Source of the DNA: a virus
IMG/VR virus record: IMGVR_UViG_3300042519_004024
Coordinates: 149,925 to 213,924 of that record
DNA: 64,000 nt
Direction: 5' to 3' (one strand)
Shown: in pieces, positions 50,042 to 58,478 of the stretch
Numbering within the stretch: the stretch's first letter is position 1
How the letters are laid out: each line of letters begins with the position of its first letter
Program-made: the position numbers and the translations under genes
The notes under the pieces: model-generated
Seen by the model: the letters and a program-made list of their open reading frames with translations, nothing else
Told to the model about the DNA's origin: nothing
The model's database searches: none

Positions 50042-50068
50042 AATCCACCCCAAAAAGGTGGATTTTTT
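50042..50068 (+). terminator. Strong terminator between small-gene block and glycosylation operon
   Basis: Perfect 8-bp stem AATCCACC / GGTGGATT with loop CCAAAAA, followed by TTTT and G. It lies 21 nt after the stop of the 209-aa gene. Confidence 0.9.
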
Positions 50069-50072
50069 GTTT

Positions 50073-50079
50073 TATTTAT
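50073..50079 (+). promoter_or_regulatory. Putative promoter of the glycosylation operon
   Basis: TATTTAT on the plus strand, 25 nt upstream of the first glycosyltransferase ATG, immediately after the terminator. TATAAT at 50082-50087 is an alternative -10 without a good -35. Confidence 0.4.
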
Positions 50080-50104
50080 ATTATAATTTAATAAAAGTTT
50101 ATAT

Positions 50105-51316
50105 ATGAGTAAAATCAAAGTATTAGTATTACCTTCAGATAAAACAGGTGTTGGTAAATTTAGAAGTGTCGATCCACATGTAATGTTACAAAATCTTTAT
50201 CCTGACGATTTTCATGTCGATATTGATTATGAACCAAAAATAAATGATGTTAATTATTGGAAACAATATCAGATAGTTCATTTTCACAGAAGTATTGGAC
50301 ATGACTATGATATGGCGGTTCAAATTATTCAGATGTTAAATAACATGGGAATAGTAACCATTATGGATTTAGATGATTATTGGTTACCAACAAAAGAGCA
50401 CCCTATTCATCAATTGATTTTACAAAATAAAATAAATCAAAAAATAATGGCGAACTTAAAAGTTGCTGGATATGTAACAACAACAACTTCTCTATTCGCT
50501 AAGGAAATTGAAAAACTTAATAAAAATGTTTTTGTTTTACCAAATGCGATTAATCCTAACGAACCACAGTTTAAGGCAAACACAGAACCGTCAGATAGAA
50601 TGAGATTTGGTTGGCTTGGTGGTTCATCACACTTACATGACTTAAAACTTTTAGACGGCACCTTTAACAGATTAAATAGTTTAAAAGATAAGTTTTCAGT
50701 TTATCTATGTGGATTTGATACAAGAGGTACGGTAACTGAAGTAAACAAACAAACGGGAGAACAAAAACAAAGACCAATTAAACCTGAAGAAACTGTTTGG
50801 GCAAGATATGAAGAAATATTCACAGATAAGTATAGATTAGTTACTAACGAACAAAAAGATGAACTAATAAAATTCAAAGAAGGTGATCTTGTTAACCCTA
50901 ACTTCCCAACATATAATCGTATTTGGACTAAACCTGTTACAAGTTACGCAGCAAATTATAGATGGTTTGACGTATCTTTAGCACCTATTAAAAATCATAT
51001 TTTTAACAGAGTAAAATCACAATTAAAAGTTATTGAAGCAGGTTTTTATAAGAAAGCGATTATTGCATCAAATGTGGGTCCTTACACAATAGATTTAAAA
51101 CACTCACTTAAAAATGGTGAATTTACTGATGGTAACGCACTTTTAGTTGATGAGGTTAGAAGTGGTGATTGGGCTAAGTATATGAAAAAATTAATAGATA
51201 ACCCTAATTGGGCACAAGACTTAGGAGAAAGACTATACGAAACGGTAAAAGATAGATACGATTTAAATATCGTAACAAAAGAAAGAGCAGAACTATATAA
51301 AACACTTATAAAATGA
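50105..51316 (+). CDS. GT-B-fold glycosyltransferase
   Basis: 403 aa. It starts MSKIKVLVLPSDKTGVGKFR. IVHFHRSIGHDYDMAVQIIQ and VTIMDLDDYW lie in the N-terminal Rossmann-like half; RMRFGWLGGSSHLHDLKLLD begins the second half. RVKSQLKVIEAGFYKKAIIA with SNVGPY (about 303-328) is the conserved C-terminal donor-binding region of GT4-like enzymes, with the helix E-A-Y-K. It should transfer a sugar from an NDP donor. The first gene of a long operon, overlapping the exonuclease gene by 4 nt (ATGA). Acceptor unknown; candidates are virion proteins, DNA or host surface glycan. Confidence 0.75.
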   Translation: MSKIKVLVLPSDKTGVGKFRSVDPHVMLQNLYPDDFHVDIDYEPKINDVNYWKQYQIVHFHRSIGHDYDMAVQIIQMLNNMGIVTIMDLDDYWLPTKEHPIHQLILQNKINQKIMANLKVAGYVTTTTSLFAKEIEKLNKNVFVLPNAINPNEPQFKANTEPSDRMRFGWLGGSSHLHDLKLLDGTFNRLNSLKDKFSVYLCGFDTRGTVTEVNKQTGEQKQRPIKPEETVWARYEEIFTDKYRLVTNEQKDELIKFKEGDLVNPNFPTYNRIWTKPVTSYAANYRWFDVSLAPIKNHIFNRVKSQLKVIEAGFYKKAIIASNVGPYTIDLKHSLKNGEFTDGNALLVDEVRSGDWAKYMKKLIDNPNWAQDLGERLYETVKDRYDLNIVTKERAELYKTLIK

Positions 51317-52014
51317 TAAACATACCTATAACTAAAATTTTATTTTTGGACATCGAGACTGTTGGTGGTTGTCCTGATTACGAATCGTGCATAAGATTTA
51401 ATCCTGAACTTGCGGAACAATTTGAAAAGTATTTTGATTGGTTTCAAAAAAGGTTTCCTGAAGATAATGGTTTAGATAAAGATGAGGTGTTCGTTAAAAG
51501 ATCAGCACTTGTTCCTGAATTTGCAAAAATTATTTGTGTATCTATGGCATTTGTAATGGATAACGGGGAAGTTAAAAAACAAACATTTTCTGGTGATAAT
51601 GAAAAAGAACTTTTAACACAAGTAAGATCACTTCTTGATAGATGTCACAAATTAGACTTTTATCTTTGCGGACATAATCTAAAGAATTTTGATATTCCTA
51701 TGATGGCAAAAAGAATGATTATAAATGGAATTATGCCGTCAAAACTATTACCATCTTACGACACTAAACCTTGGGAGGTTAAAGCAATAGACACTAAAGA
51801 AATTTGGCAGTACGGTGCATACACATCTATCGGTTCCCTTGATTTAGTTTGTTCAACAATGGGGATACCAACACCTAAAGATGGTGAAGTAACTGGAGAC
51901 AAAGTACATCATTCGTATTGGGTAGAACAAAAATTAACACAAATTTCAGAATATTGTGAAAAAGATGTTGATGTTCTAATACAATTCATAAAAAAATTAA
52001 AAGACTTAAAATAA
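51313..52014 (+). CDS. 3'-5' exonuclease, PolB-like DEDDy family
   Basis: 233 aa. FLDIETVGG (Asp13, Glu15) is motif I, GHNLKNFDIP (120-129) motif II and EYCEKDVDVL (Tyr214, Asp218) motif III of the DEDDy type, like the stand-alone exonucleases related to the PolB proofreading domain. A long insert (about 20-60) separates motif I from the next strand, as is usual in that family. Overlaps a glycosyltransferase upstream and dUTPase downstream by 4 and 1 nt. Possible role: repair or nucleotide scavenging. Separate from the exonuclease domain in the polymerase at 36749-39649. Confidence 0.87.
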   Translation: MINIPITKILFLDIETVGGCPDYESCIRFNPELAEQFEKYFDWFQKRFPEDNGLDKDEVFVKRSALVPEFAKIICVSMAFVMDNGEVKKQTFSGDNEKELLTQVRSLLDRCHKLDFYLCGHNLKNFDIPMMAKRMIINGIMPSKLLPSYDTKPWEVKAIDTKEIWQYGAYTSIGSLDLVCSTMGIPTPKDGEVTGDKVHHSYWVEQKLTQISEYCEKDVDVLIQFIKKLKDLK

Positions 52015-52625
52015 TGATTGAAAAATTTAAAGATATTAAACAGCAAATGGATATTTTAAAAGGTTTGCAAGAAAATGTAAACGAACTTGATATGTCAAAC
52101 CCTGAGGCTTTATTAGAGTCAATGGGTGTAAGTATGGAAGACATGGAAAACCATTTTCTTCAAATGAATAGTCAAATTGAGTTTGAAAAAATTCCTCTAC
52201 AATATGTTAATGAAAGTGAGAATAAAAATCCTGAATACGCATATGAATCGGACTCAGGTTTTGATTTAAGATCAACTGAAGACATTTGGATTCAAGCAAA
52301 CAATAGAAAACTAATACCAACAGGTTTAAGATTTGATATTCCTGAAGGTTACGAAATACAAGTTAGAAGTAAAAGTGGATTGGCACTAAAACAAGGATTA
52401 ATGGTTTTAAATTCTCCGGGTACTGTAGATAGTGGTTACCAAGGTGAGGTTAAGGTAATCATGTTTAACACAACAAATGAAAGAATTAAAATAGAAAAAG
52501 GGCAAAAAATTGCACAGGCAGTTTTATGTCCTGTTATGTGCGGAAAATGGGTTAATTTAGTTAAAGTTGAGGAGATAGAAGAAAAGGATAGAAACGATAA
52601 AGGATTTGGGAGTACAGGATTATGA
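52014..52625 (+). CDS. dut: dUTPase with N-terminal extension
   Basis: 203 aa. All five trimeric dUTPase motifs are present: SGFDLRS (81-87), QVRSKSGLA (116-124), NSPGTVDSGYQGE (133-145), IEKGQKIAQ (160-168) and RNDKGFGSTGL (193-203, the closing Phe-Gly-rich motif). Hydrolyses dUTP to dUMP and pyrophosphate, keeping uracil out of DNA and feeding dTMP synthesis. The usual protein starts at about residue 52 here; the first 50 residues form a charged helical extension of unknown role. Coupled by 1- and 4-nt overlaps to the exonuclease and a glycosyltransferase. Confidence 0.95.
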   Translation: MIEKFKDIKQQMDILKGLQENVNELDMSNPEALLESMGVSMEDMENHFLQMNSQIEFEKIPLQYVNESENKNPEYAYESDSGFDLRSTEDIWIQANNRKLIPTGLRFDIPEGYEIQVRSKSGLALKQGLMVLNSPGTVDSGYQGEVKVIMFNTTNERIKIEKGQKIAQAVLCPVMCGKWVNLVKVEEIEEKDRNDKGFGSTGL

Positions 52626-54046
52626 TAACAATAGGATTTTCAACTAGAAAACATAATCAAGAGTATATTGATTATCTACAAAAAACTTCAATGTATAAAG
52701 AAGTACAAATCATTGAGAAGGTTAATAATGGTGAAAAGTCTTTATCACAAGTTTATAATGAAATATTAAACGAATCTGAAAATGATATTGTTGTTTTATG
52801 TCACGATGATTTAGAAATAGACACCAAAAATTGGGGTGATAAGGTACTTAAACATTTTCAAAAAACACCTGAGTATGGTATTTTAGGTTTAGCAGGAACC
52901 AAATATTTGGACACAAACGCTAAATGGTGGGAAGTATTTAACACTATGTATGGTGTTGTTAATCATAAACACGAAGGTAAAAAATGGACTAGTACATACT
53001 CAAAAGACATAGGTAATAAATTAGAAGATGTTGTTTTAGTTGATGGGTTGTTTATTGTGGTAAACAAAAAAAATATTAAACATAATTTTGATGAGTCTAT
53101 TGATGGGTTTCACTTTTATGATTTAGGTTTTTGTTTACCTAACTTTTTAGACAATGTAAAAGTTGGGGTTATGTTTGACGTTAGAGTAACCCATCTTTCA
53201 ATTGGACAAACTAACCAACAATGGGAAGATAATAGGGCTAAATTTGCGGAAAGATATATGGATAGTTTACCAATAGACATTAATAAAAAAGACGAATCAG
53301 AAACTTTTATTTTTGTTCACGATCAAGATTTAATTATTGAATTTGAAAATAAAAAGAAATTTTCTAACCTATATAATTACAGATACGTTTTTTTAGGTAG
53401 TCGTCCAATTGATAAATTAGAAAATTTTAATAATGTCATTATCGCAAGAGACTATGAGGGTAATTTAGAACAATACCCATTGTTTACTTCATATACCGGA
53501 TGGTTCTGTCTTTGGAAAAATAATTTAATAAAAACAAAATATGTAAATTTATTTGAGTACGATACTCTTTTAAATAAAAATATAGATCAGTTTCACACCA
53601 AACTTTATAATAAAAATGTAGAAATGATTGGTTACGTACCTTTCCCAATATCACATTTTCAGTTTGTTCAAAATCCTGAATGGAACCAACACATTTTACC
53701 AATTATAAAAGAAGTAAACAAAATAGATTTAATTAGTTATTACTCTAAAGTACTTCAAAAAAATCCAAATGCGGTTTGGTCCTCAACTTCAAACACAACA
53801 TTCAGAACAGACATTTTCAATGAGTACATGAAATGGTTCGAACCAATAGCAGATAGGATTAAAGAAACAAAAACTTGTGGACATGCGCATGAAAGATCAA
53901 TCACATACTTTTCACATATAAAAAATAAAAAAATGTTAATTACAAATAACATTTTAAAACATCTACAATTAGATTCACACAAAACACAAGGACATAATGT
54001 AGATATGGATGTAAGTCTTAATAAACTTTATCAAAACATATTTTAA
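52622..54046 (+). CDS. Two-domain glycosyltransferase-like protein
   Basis: 474 aa. N-terminal GT-A-like domain (about 1-220): MITIGFSTRKHNQEYIDYLQ, then DIVVLCHDDLEI (about 55-66) as the acidic metal/nucleotide motif, then GILGLAGTKYLD and DGLFIVVNKK. The C-terminal half (about 225-474) has another GT-like pattern, FIFVHDQDLI, RYVFLGSRPIDKLENFNNVI and FTSYTGWFCLWKNN, and ends in a His-rich segment (CGHAHERSITYF). Bifunctional design may add two sugars or contain a regulatory half. In the coupled operon between dUTPase and a DxD glycosyltransferase. Confidence 0.7.
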   Translation: MITIGFSTRKHNQEYIDYLQKTSMYKEVQIIEKVNNGEKSLSQVYNEILNESENDIVVLCHDDLEIDTKNWGDKVLKHFQKTPEYGILGLAGTKYLDTNAKWWEVFNTMYGVVNHKHEGKKWTSTYSKDIGNKLEDVVLVDGLFIVVNKKNIKHNFDESIDGFHFYDLGFCLPNFLDNVKVGVMFDVRVTHLSIGQTNQQWEDNRAKFAERYMDSLPIDINKKDESETFIFVHDQDLIIEFENKKKFSNLYNYRYVFLGSRPIDKLENFNNVIIARDYEGNLEQYPLFTSYTGWFCLWKNNLIKTKYVNLFEYDTLLNKNIDQFHTKLYNKNVEMIGYVPFPISHFQFVQNPEWNQHILPIIKEVNKIDLISYYSKVLQKNPNAVWSSTSNTTFRTDIFNEYMKWFEPIADRIKETKTCGHAHERSITYFSHIKNKKMLITNNILKHLQLDSHKTQGHNVDMDVSLNKLYQNIF

Positions 54047-54705
54047 TGAATTATTTAAGTTATAGTTTATGGGGAGATAACCCACTATACAATGTCGGAT
54101 CAATTAGAAACTCAGAACAGGTAAAAGAAATTTATCCTGATTGGCAAATGATTTTATATTACGACAATAGCGTACCGTCAGAAACTATTAATTCTCTTTT
54201 GAATAACAATGTAATTTGTTTAGATATGTCTAATAGTGGTATACATGGTTCTTTTTGGAGATTTTTAGCTTCAGATATTGAAGATGCTGAATACGTTTGT
54301 TTTAGAGATTGTGACTCTAGATTATCGAACAGAGAGTTTCTGGCGGTACAAGATTGGATTGAGAGCAAAAAGACATTACACGTTATGAGAGATCACCCTG
54401 CTCATGTAATACCTTATGGTATAAGTGAACCAGGAATTCTTGCGGGTATGTGGGGAATAAAGGCTAAAACGATACCTATGACAGATTTAGTTAATAAATT
54501 TAATCTTGGCAGGACTTTAGAATATGGTCACGATCAAGTTTTTTCTAAAACCATATACCAAATATTTTTAAACGATCGTTGTACACACGATGAATTTTAT
54601 GAAAAAAAACCATTTCCTATTAAAAGAGAAAATGGTAGATTTGTTGGTGAACGAATTAGTATAAACGAAACTCCGGTAACAGAAGATTATAAAATATTAT
54701 TATGA
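54046..54705 (+). CDS. GT-A-fold glycosyltransferase with DCD motif
   Basis: 219 aa. MNYLSYSLWGDNPLYNVGSI begins the nucleotide-binding part; CFRDCDSRLS (about 85-94) contains the D-x-D metal/UDP motif; MWGIKAKTI and GHDQVFSKTIY follow as in family 8-like or related GT-A enzymes. It overlaps neighbours by 1 and 4 nt. Probable sugar transfer in the same pathway as the other GTs. Donor and acceptor unknown. Confidence 0.72.
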   Translation: MNYLSYSLWGDNPLYNVGSIRNSEQVKEIYPDWQMILYYDNSVPSETINSLLNNNVICLDMSNSGIHGSFWRFLASDIEDAEYVCFRDCDSRLSNREFLAVQDWIESKKTLHVMRDHPAHVIPYGISEPGILAGMWGIKAKTIPMTDLVNKFNLGRTLEYGHDQVFSKTIYQIFLNDRCTHDEFYEKKPFPIKRENGRFVGERISINETPVTEDYKILL

Positions 54706-55421
54706 AAATAGATTACGCAATTGTTAGTACAGATAATAACCAAATGTACTCTGAATTTTGGGAACCTGTAAAAAAACTTTGGTTTAATTTAGTCGGTATT
54801 AAACCCTTATTAGTGAAGATATCCGACAATAATGATGTTATTGAATATGATGATTGCGTTATTCACAATTTTAAAAAAATTGATGGGATTAATACGGGAT
54901 TTCAGTCACAAATAGCCAGAATGTATGTCACAAAATATTATCAAAATAGTGTATGTCTGACATCAGATATTGATATGTTACCATTATGTAAAAATTATTT
55001 TGTTAAAGATATTGAAACTATTAATAATGATAATTTAGTTATTTTTAGTTCTGACGCATACCAAGGAGTTGTTAGATACCCAATATGTTACAATGCGGCA
55101 AAAGGAAAGGTATTCAATGACATTATGAAATTTGAAGACACTTTTGAGGAGTACTGTATAAAATTAAATGATATGGGATTTGGTTGGGATACGGATGAGT
55201 TATATTTTGGAAAAATGGTTAACTTATATGAAAATCAATCAATAATTACTAAATTAAATCGTGGCTGGGAGTATGGAAGAGCAAAAAAAAGAATAGATAG
55301 AGTTTATTGGACATATGATGAAAACGAATTAAAAACTCAAAATTATGTAGATTCTCACTCTTTACGACCATATTCAAAATACAAAAATGAAATAGATAAA
55401 TTAATAAATTTTTTAATATGA
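54702..55421 (+). CDS. GT-A-like glycosyltransferase with DID motif
   Basis: 239 aa. IDYAIVSTDNNQMYSEFWEP at the start and YYQNSVCLTSDIDMLPLCKN (about 79-98) with the D-x-D metal motif at Asp89-Asp91. FGWDTDELYFGKM is a probable acceptor-side loop. The enzyme resembles the preceding one in outline, with an equivalent metal-binding Asp pair. Start ATG overlaps the previous stop (ATGA). No membrane segment, so cytoplasmic. Confidence 0.65.
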   Translation: MKIDYAIVSTDNNQMYSEFWEPVKKLWFNLVGIKPLLVKISDNNDVIEYDDCVIHNFKKIDGINTGFQSQIARMYVTKYYQNSVCLTSDIDMLPLCKNYFVKDIETINNDNLVIFSSDAYQGVVRYPICYNAAKGKVFNDIMKFEDTFEEYCIKLNDMGFGWDTDELYFGKMVNLYENQSIITKLNRGWEYGRAKKRIDRVYWTYDENELKTQNYVDSHSLRPYSKYKNEIDKLINFLI

Positions 55422-56065
55422 GAATATTAATTTTAGTTCTTTCATATGACGATTCAGGAATATATACTGAATTTTATAAAACACAAAAACAAACGTGGGA
55501 TAGTTTACCCGTTGAAGGTGTTGAAACATATTACTATTTTGGTAATAATAATGAAAATATAATAGTCGGTAATAATATTTTAACAGATGTCCCTGAGAGT
55601 TTAATAAATTGTGGTAATAAATCTATAGAAGCCTTTAAACTTATTTCTAATATGGATTTTGATTTTGTTTTTAGAACAAATTCAAGTTCGTATATTGATA
55701 AGAATCTATTAAAATTACATTTAGAAAATAAACCCAAAAACAATTTTTATTCTGGAATTTTAGGGAATCATTTTGGTATACCTTTTTGCTCAGGATCCGG
55801 GTTCGTTCTATCTAAAGACTTAGTGCATTTATTAATAGACAATAAAGAAAAATTAGATTTTAGTTTGATTGACGACGTTTGTTTTGGAAAATTTCTTTCT
55901 TCTAATAATATTCCTTTAATAAATTCATATAGATTTGATTTAACTTATAATACAAATGAAATTGATGAGGGATTTTTTCACTATAGACTTAAAACTAATA
56001 ATAGAATAAACGACATAAATAATATGATATTAATACACAAAAAAAAATTAAAATGGAAAAAATAA
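55418..56065 (+). CDS. GT31-like glycosyltransferase
   Basis: 215 aa. MRILILVLSYDDSGIYTEFY, KTQKQTWDSLP and FDFVFRTNSSSYIDKNLLKL (about 81-100) match the GT31-like order (R--TW, then D-V-R-D/N-S at the acidic position, then a late acidic motif); here the acidic DDD is replaced by NSS. PFCSGSGFVLSKDLVHLLI and LIDDVCFGKFLS (about 125-165) are the conserved G-FVLS and ED-DVCFG features of the same family. Overlaps neighbours by 4 and 13 nt. The altered acidic motif is a caution on activity. Confidence 0.65.
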   Translation: MRILILVLSYDDSGIYTEFYKTQKQTWDSLPVEGVETYYYFGNNNENIIVGNNILTDVPESLINCGNKSIEAFKLISNMDFDFVFRTNSSSYIDKNLLKLHLENKPKNNFYSGILGNHFGIPFCSGSGFVLSKDLVHLLIDNKEKLDFSLIDDVCFGKFLSSNNIPLINSYRFDLTYNTNEIDEGFFHYRLKTNNRINDINNMILIHKKKLKWKK

Positions 56066-56637
56066 ATTTAATATACGAAAAACAATGTTCAACACCTTCA
56101 GATATAAATGAACATCTACCAACATTACTTAAATATGCTAATGAATGTGAACACATAACAGAAATGGGTGTTAGGTGGGTATCATCTACTTGGCCACTAC
56201 TTTTATCTAACCCAAAAAAAATGATTAGTTACGATATTGTTAGACATCCTAAAATTGAGGAGGTAATTGATTTATCTAAAAATTACAACATAGATTATCA
56301 ATTTATTCAATCGGATGTTTTAACTATAGAAATAGAAGAGACGGAATTATTATTTATAGATACATTACACACATATAATCAATTAATCTGTGAGTTGGAT
56401 ATTCATTCTGACAAATGTTCAAAATATATCATTTTACACGACACCACAACTTTTGGGGATGTCGATGAAAATGTATATAGTCACGCAAGTCCTCTAATTA
56501 TAAATGAATCAAAAAACAAACAAGGTTTATGGACAGCAGTGTTAGATTTTTTAGAATCGGAAAAAGGGAACCTTTGGAAAGTAAAAGAAAGATTTACAAA
56601 TAATAATGGATTAACTATATTAGAAAGAAAAAAGTAA
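56053..56637 (+). CDS. Class I SAM-dependent methyltransferase-like
   Basis: 194 aa. HITEMGVRWVSSTWPLL (about 34-50) stands in place of the usual E-G-xGxG SAM motif; SYDIVRH is the next strand with the acidic residue; LLFIDTLHTYNQL (about 99-111) and ILHDTTTFGD (about 127-136) match the LIDG-H-Y and HD patterns of Methyltransf_24 or cephalosporin-hydroxylase-like proteins. Starts within the end of the previous gene (13-nt overlap). Probably methylates a sugar or a glycan terminus, since it is embedded in glycosyltransferases. Confidence 0.7.
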   Translation: MEKINLIYEKQCSTPSDINEHLPTLLKYANECEHITEMGVRWVSSTWPLLLSNPKKMISYDIVRHPKIEEVIDLSKNYNIDYQFIQSDVLTIEIEETELLFIDTLHTYNQLICELDIHSDKCSKYIILHDTTTFGDVDENVYSHASPLIINESKNKQGLWTAVLDFLESEKGNLWKVKERFTNNNGLTILERKK

Positions 56638-57341
56638 TGTTAACAATTCATACTTTAACATATAACGAAGAATTAATGATAGAATTTTTTGTAAATCATT
56701 ATAGAAAATTATTTCCAAATTGTATTATTAAAATATATGATAATTATTCTACCGATAATACTGTAAATATTGCAAAAAATTTGGGGTGTGAAATTTTTTA
56801 TTATGACTCAAATAATAATTTGTCTGATTCTAAATATTTAGAGATAAAAAATAACTGTTGGAAAAATTCAAATACCGATTGGGTTATTGTTTGCGATTGT
56901 GATGAATTAATTCAAATAAACCAAGAAGAGTTAATTAATGAGGATAAAAACGGAACTACCCTTTTTAAATTTAAAGGTTATCATATTATGAATACAGATG
57001 ATGAATTAAATTTAAATAATTTATCATTTGGGTTTCCTGATACTATGTATGATAAAATTTTATTATTTAATAAGTCAAAAATTACTGATATAAATTATGA
57101 ACCGGGTTGTCATTCGGCATCTCCAATAGGAAGTGTAATATATTCTAAAAATATTTATAATCTTTTACATTACAAATATTTAGGAGTTAACTATACTGTT
57201 GATAGATATAAAATGTTTGCGGAAAGAATATCAGACGAAAATTTAAAATTTGGATGGGCAATTCATTATTTAAAAAAAGAAAACGAAATAGTTGAGGATT
57301 ACATAAAAAATAAAAAAAATTTAATAAAAGTTAAAAATTAA
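56637..57341 (+). CDS. Family 2-like glycosyltransferase
   Basis: 234 aa. LTIHTLTYNEELMIEFFVNH, IKIYDNYSTDNTVNIAKNLG and DWVIVCDCDELIQI with D-x-D at Asp87-Asp89 are the hallmarks of a GT2/GT92-like GT-A fold: N-terminal YNEE, D-STD-T and CDCDE. It starts on the last base of the previous stop (TAATG) and is 1 nt from the next methyltransferase gene. The GPGCHSASPIG-type loop (about 150-165) may bind the acceptor. Confidence 0.78.
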   Translation: MLTIHTLTYNEELMIEFFVNHYRKLFPNCIIKIYDNYSTDNTVNIAKNLGCEIFYYDSNNNLSDSKYLEIKNNCWKNSNTDWVIVCDCDELIQINQEELINEDKNGTTLFKFKGYHIMNTDDELNLNNLSFGFPDTMYDKILLFNKSKITDINYEPGCHSASPIGSVIYSKNIYNLLHYKYLGVNYTVDRYKMFAERISDENLKFGWAIHYLKKENEIVEDYIKNKKNLIKVKN

Positions 57342-57342
57342 A

Positions 57343-57906
57343 ATGAAAATAAACGAAAGAGGATATTGGGAAACCTTTGATTCTGAAGGACATATTTTTG
57401 ATTCTTCATTATCAAATAAAGTGATTGAATTTTCAATCGAAAATAATGTAAAAACATTTTGTGATTTTGGATGTGGAATGGGTGATTATGTATCAAAATT
57501 ATTAGACAATGGGTTTATATGCGAAGCTTACGATGGAAATCCGAACACAGAAAAATTAACTAATGGAATTGCTAAAACTTTAGATTTATCAATTCCATTT
57601 GAATTAAATAAAAAATTTGATTGTGTTTTAAGTTTTGAAGTTGGGGAACATATACCTTCTGAATACGAGAGCGTTTTTATTAATAACTTGTGTAATCACT
57701 CTGAAAATTTAATTATTGTGAGTTGGGCGGTAGAAGGACAACCAGGTCACGGACACGTAAATTGTAGAAATAATGATTATATTATAAAGGAGTTTGAAAA
57801 AAGAGATTTTATTTATGATGAAATCAATAGTACATCTCTACGTAATAGTCATTCAAATGCTTGGTGGTTTAAAAACACAATAATGGTATTTAAAAAAAAT
57901 AAATAA
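57343..57906 (+). CDS. SAM-dependent methyltransferase
   Basis: 187 aa. CDFGCGMGDYVSKLL (about 40-54) is the SAM-binding motif I, YDGNPNTEKL the motif II strand with Asp, and CVLSFEVGEHIPSEY motif IV. It belongs to the small-molecule methyltransferase type (Methyltransf_11/23/25) rather than a DNA methylase, since no NPPY or PCQ motif is present. Between a GT2 and another methyltransferase gene, so a sugar or peptidoglycan-like modifier is likely. Confidence 0.82.
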   Translation: MKINERGYWETFDSEGHIFDSSLSNKVIEFSIENNVKTFCDFGCGMGDYVSKLLDNGFICEAYDGNPNTEKLTNGIAKTLDLSIPFELNKKFDCVLSFEVGEHIPSEYESVFINNLCNHSENLIIVSWAVEGQPGHGHVNCRNNDYIIKEFEKRDFIYDEINSTSLRNSHSNAWWFKNTIMVFKKNK

Positions 57907-57907
57907 T

Positions 57908-58474
57908 ATGGAACATTTTTATAAAAAAATAGATGGATGGTTTAATATGGAAAACGAATATTCAGAATTATTAAACTTTTGCAATGATGGTTCTAATTTT
58001 GTTGAACTTGGAGCATGGAAAGGTAAAAGTACTTGTTATGCGGTTGTTGAACTATTAAACAATAATAAAAAAATAAATTTTTTTACTGTTGACACATTTG
58101 AAGGAGTGACTGCAGGATCAGATTTGAATGAAGTAAATGCTTACCTTAAAGAAGATAAAAATATACTCGATCAATTTATAAAAAACACTGAACCGATTAA
58201 AGAAAATTTTAAATATTTTATTTATGATAGTGCAACAGCATCTAATTTGTTTGAGGACTCGTCGGTTGATGCGATATTCATCGATGCGGGACATTCTTAT
58301 GAATCGGTTAAAAAAGATATAGAATCTTGGTTTAATAAAATGAAACCAGACAGTATTATGTCCGGTCACGACTACTGTGAATCTTGGCCTGGAGTTATTA
58401 AAGCAGTTGATGAATTTTTTGGTAAACCGGATAAGGTTATTAATAGATGTTGGTTTAAATACGTAAAAAAATAA
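57908..58474 (+). CDS. Class I methyltransferase (Methyltransf_24 type)
   Basis: 188 aa. FVELGAWKGKST (31-42) is the SAM-binding motif, VDTFEG the second strand, IFIDAGHSYESVKKDIE (123-139) the acid-base and metal-binding strand, and GHDY (153-156) follows. This is the Methyltransf_24 / glycan O-methyltransferase layout, which can use a metal. It starts 1 nt after the preceding methyltransferase stop and is 4 nt before the epimerase gene. Confidence 0.82.
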   Translation: MEHFYKKIDGWFNMENEYSELLNFCNDGSNFVELGAWKGKSTCYAVVELLNNNKKINFFTVDTFEGVTAGSDLNEVNAYLKEDKNILDQFIKNTEPIKENFKYFIYDSATASNLFEDSSVDAIFIDAGHSYESVKKDIESWFNKMKPDSIMSGHDYCESWPGVIKAVDEFFGKPDKVINRCWFKYVKK

Positions 58475-58478
58475 TAAC

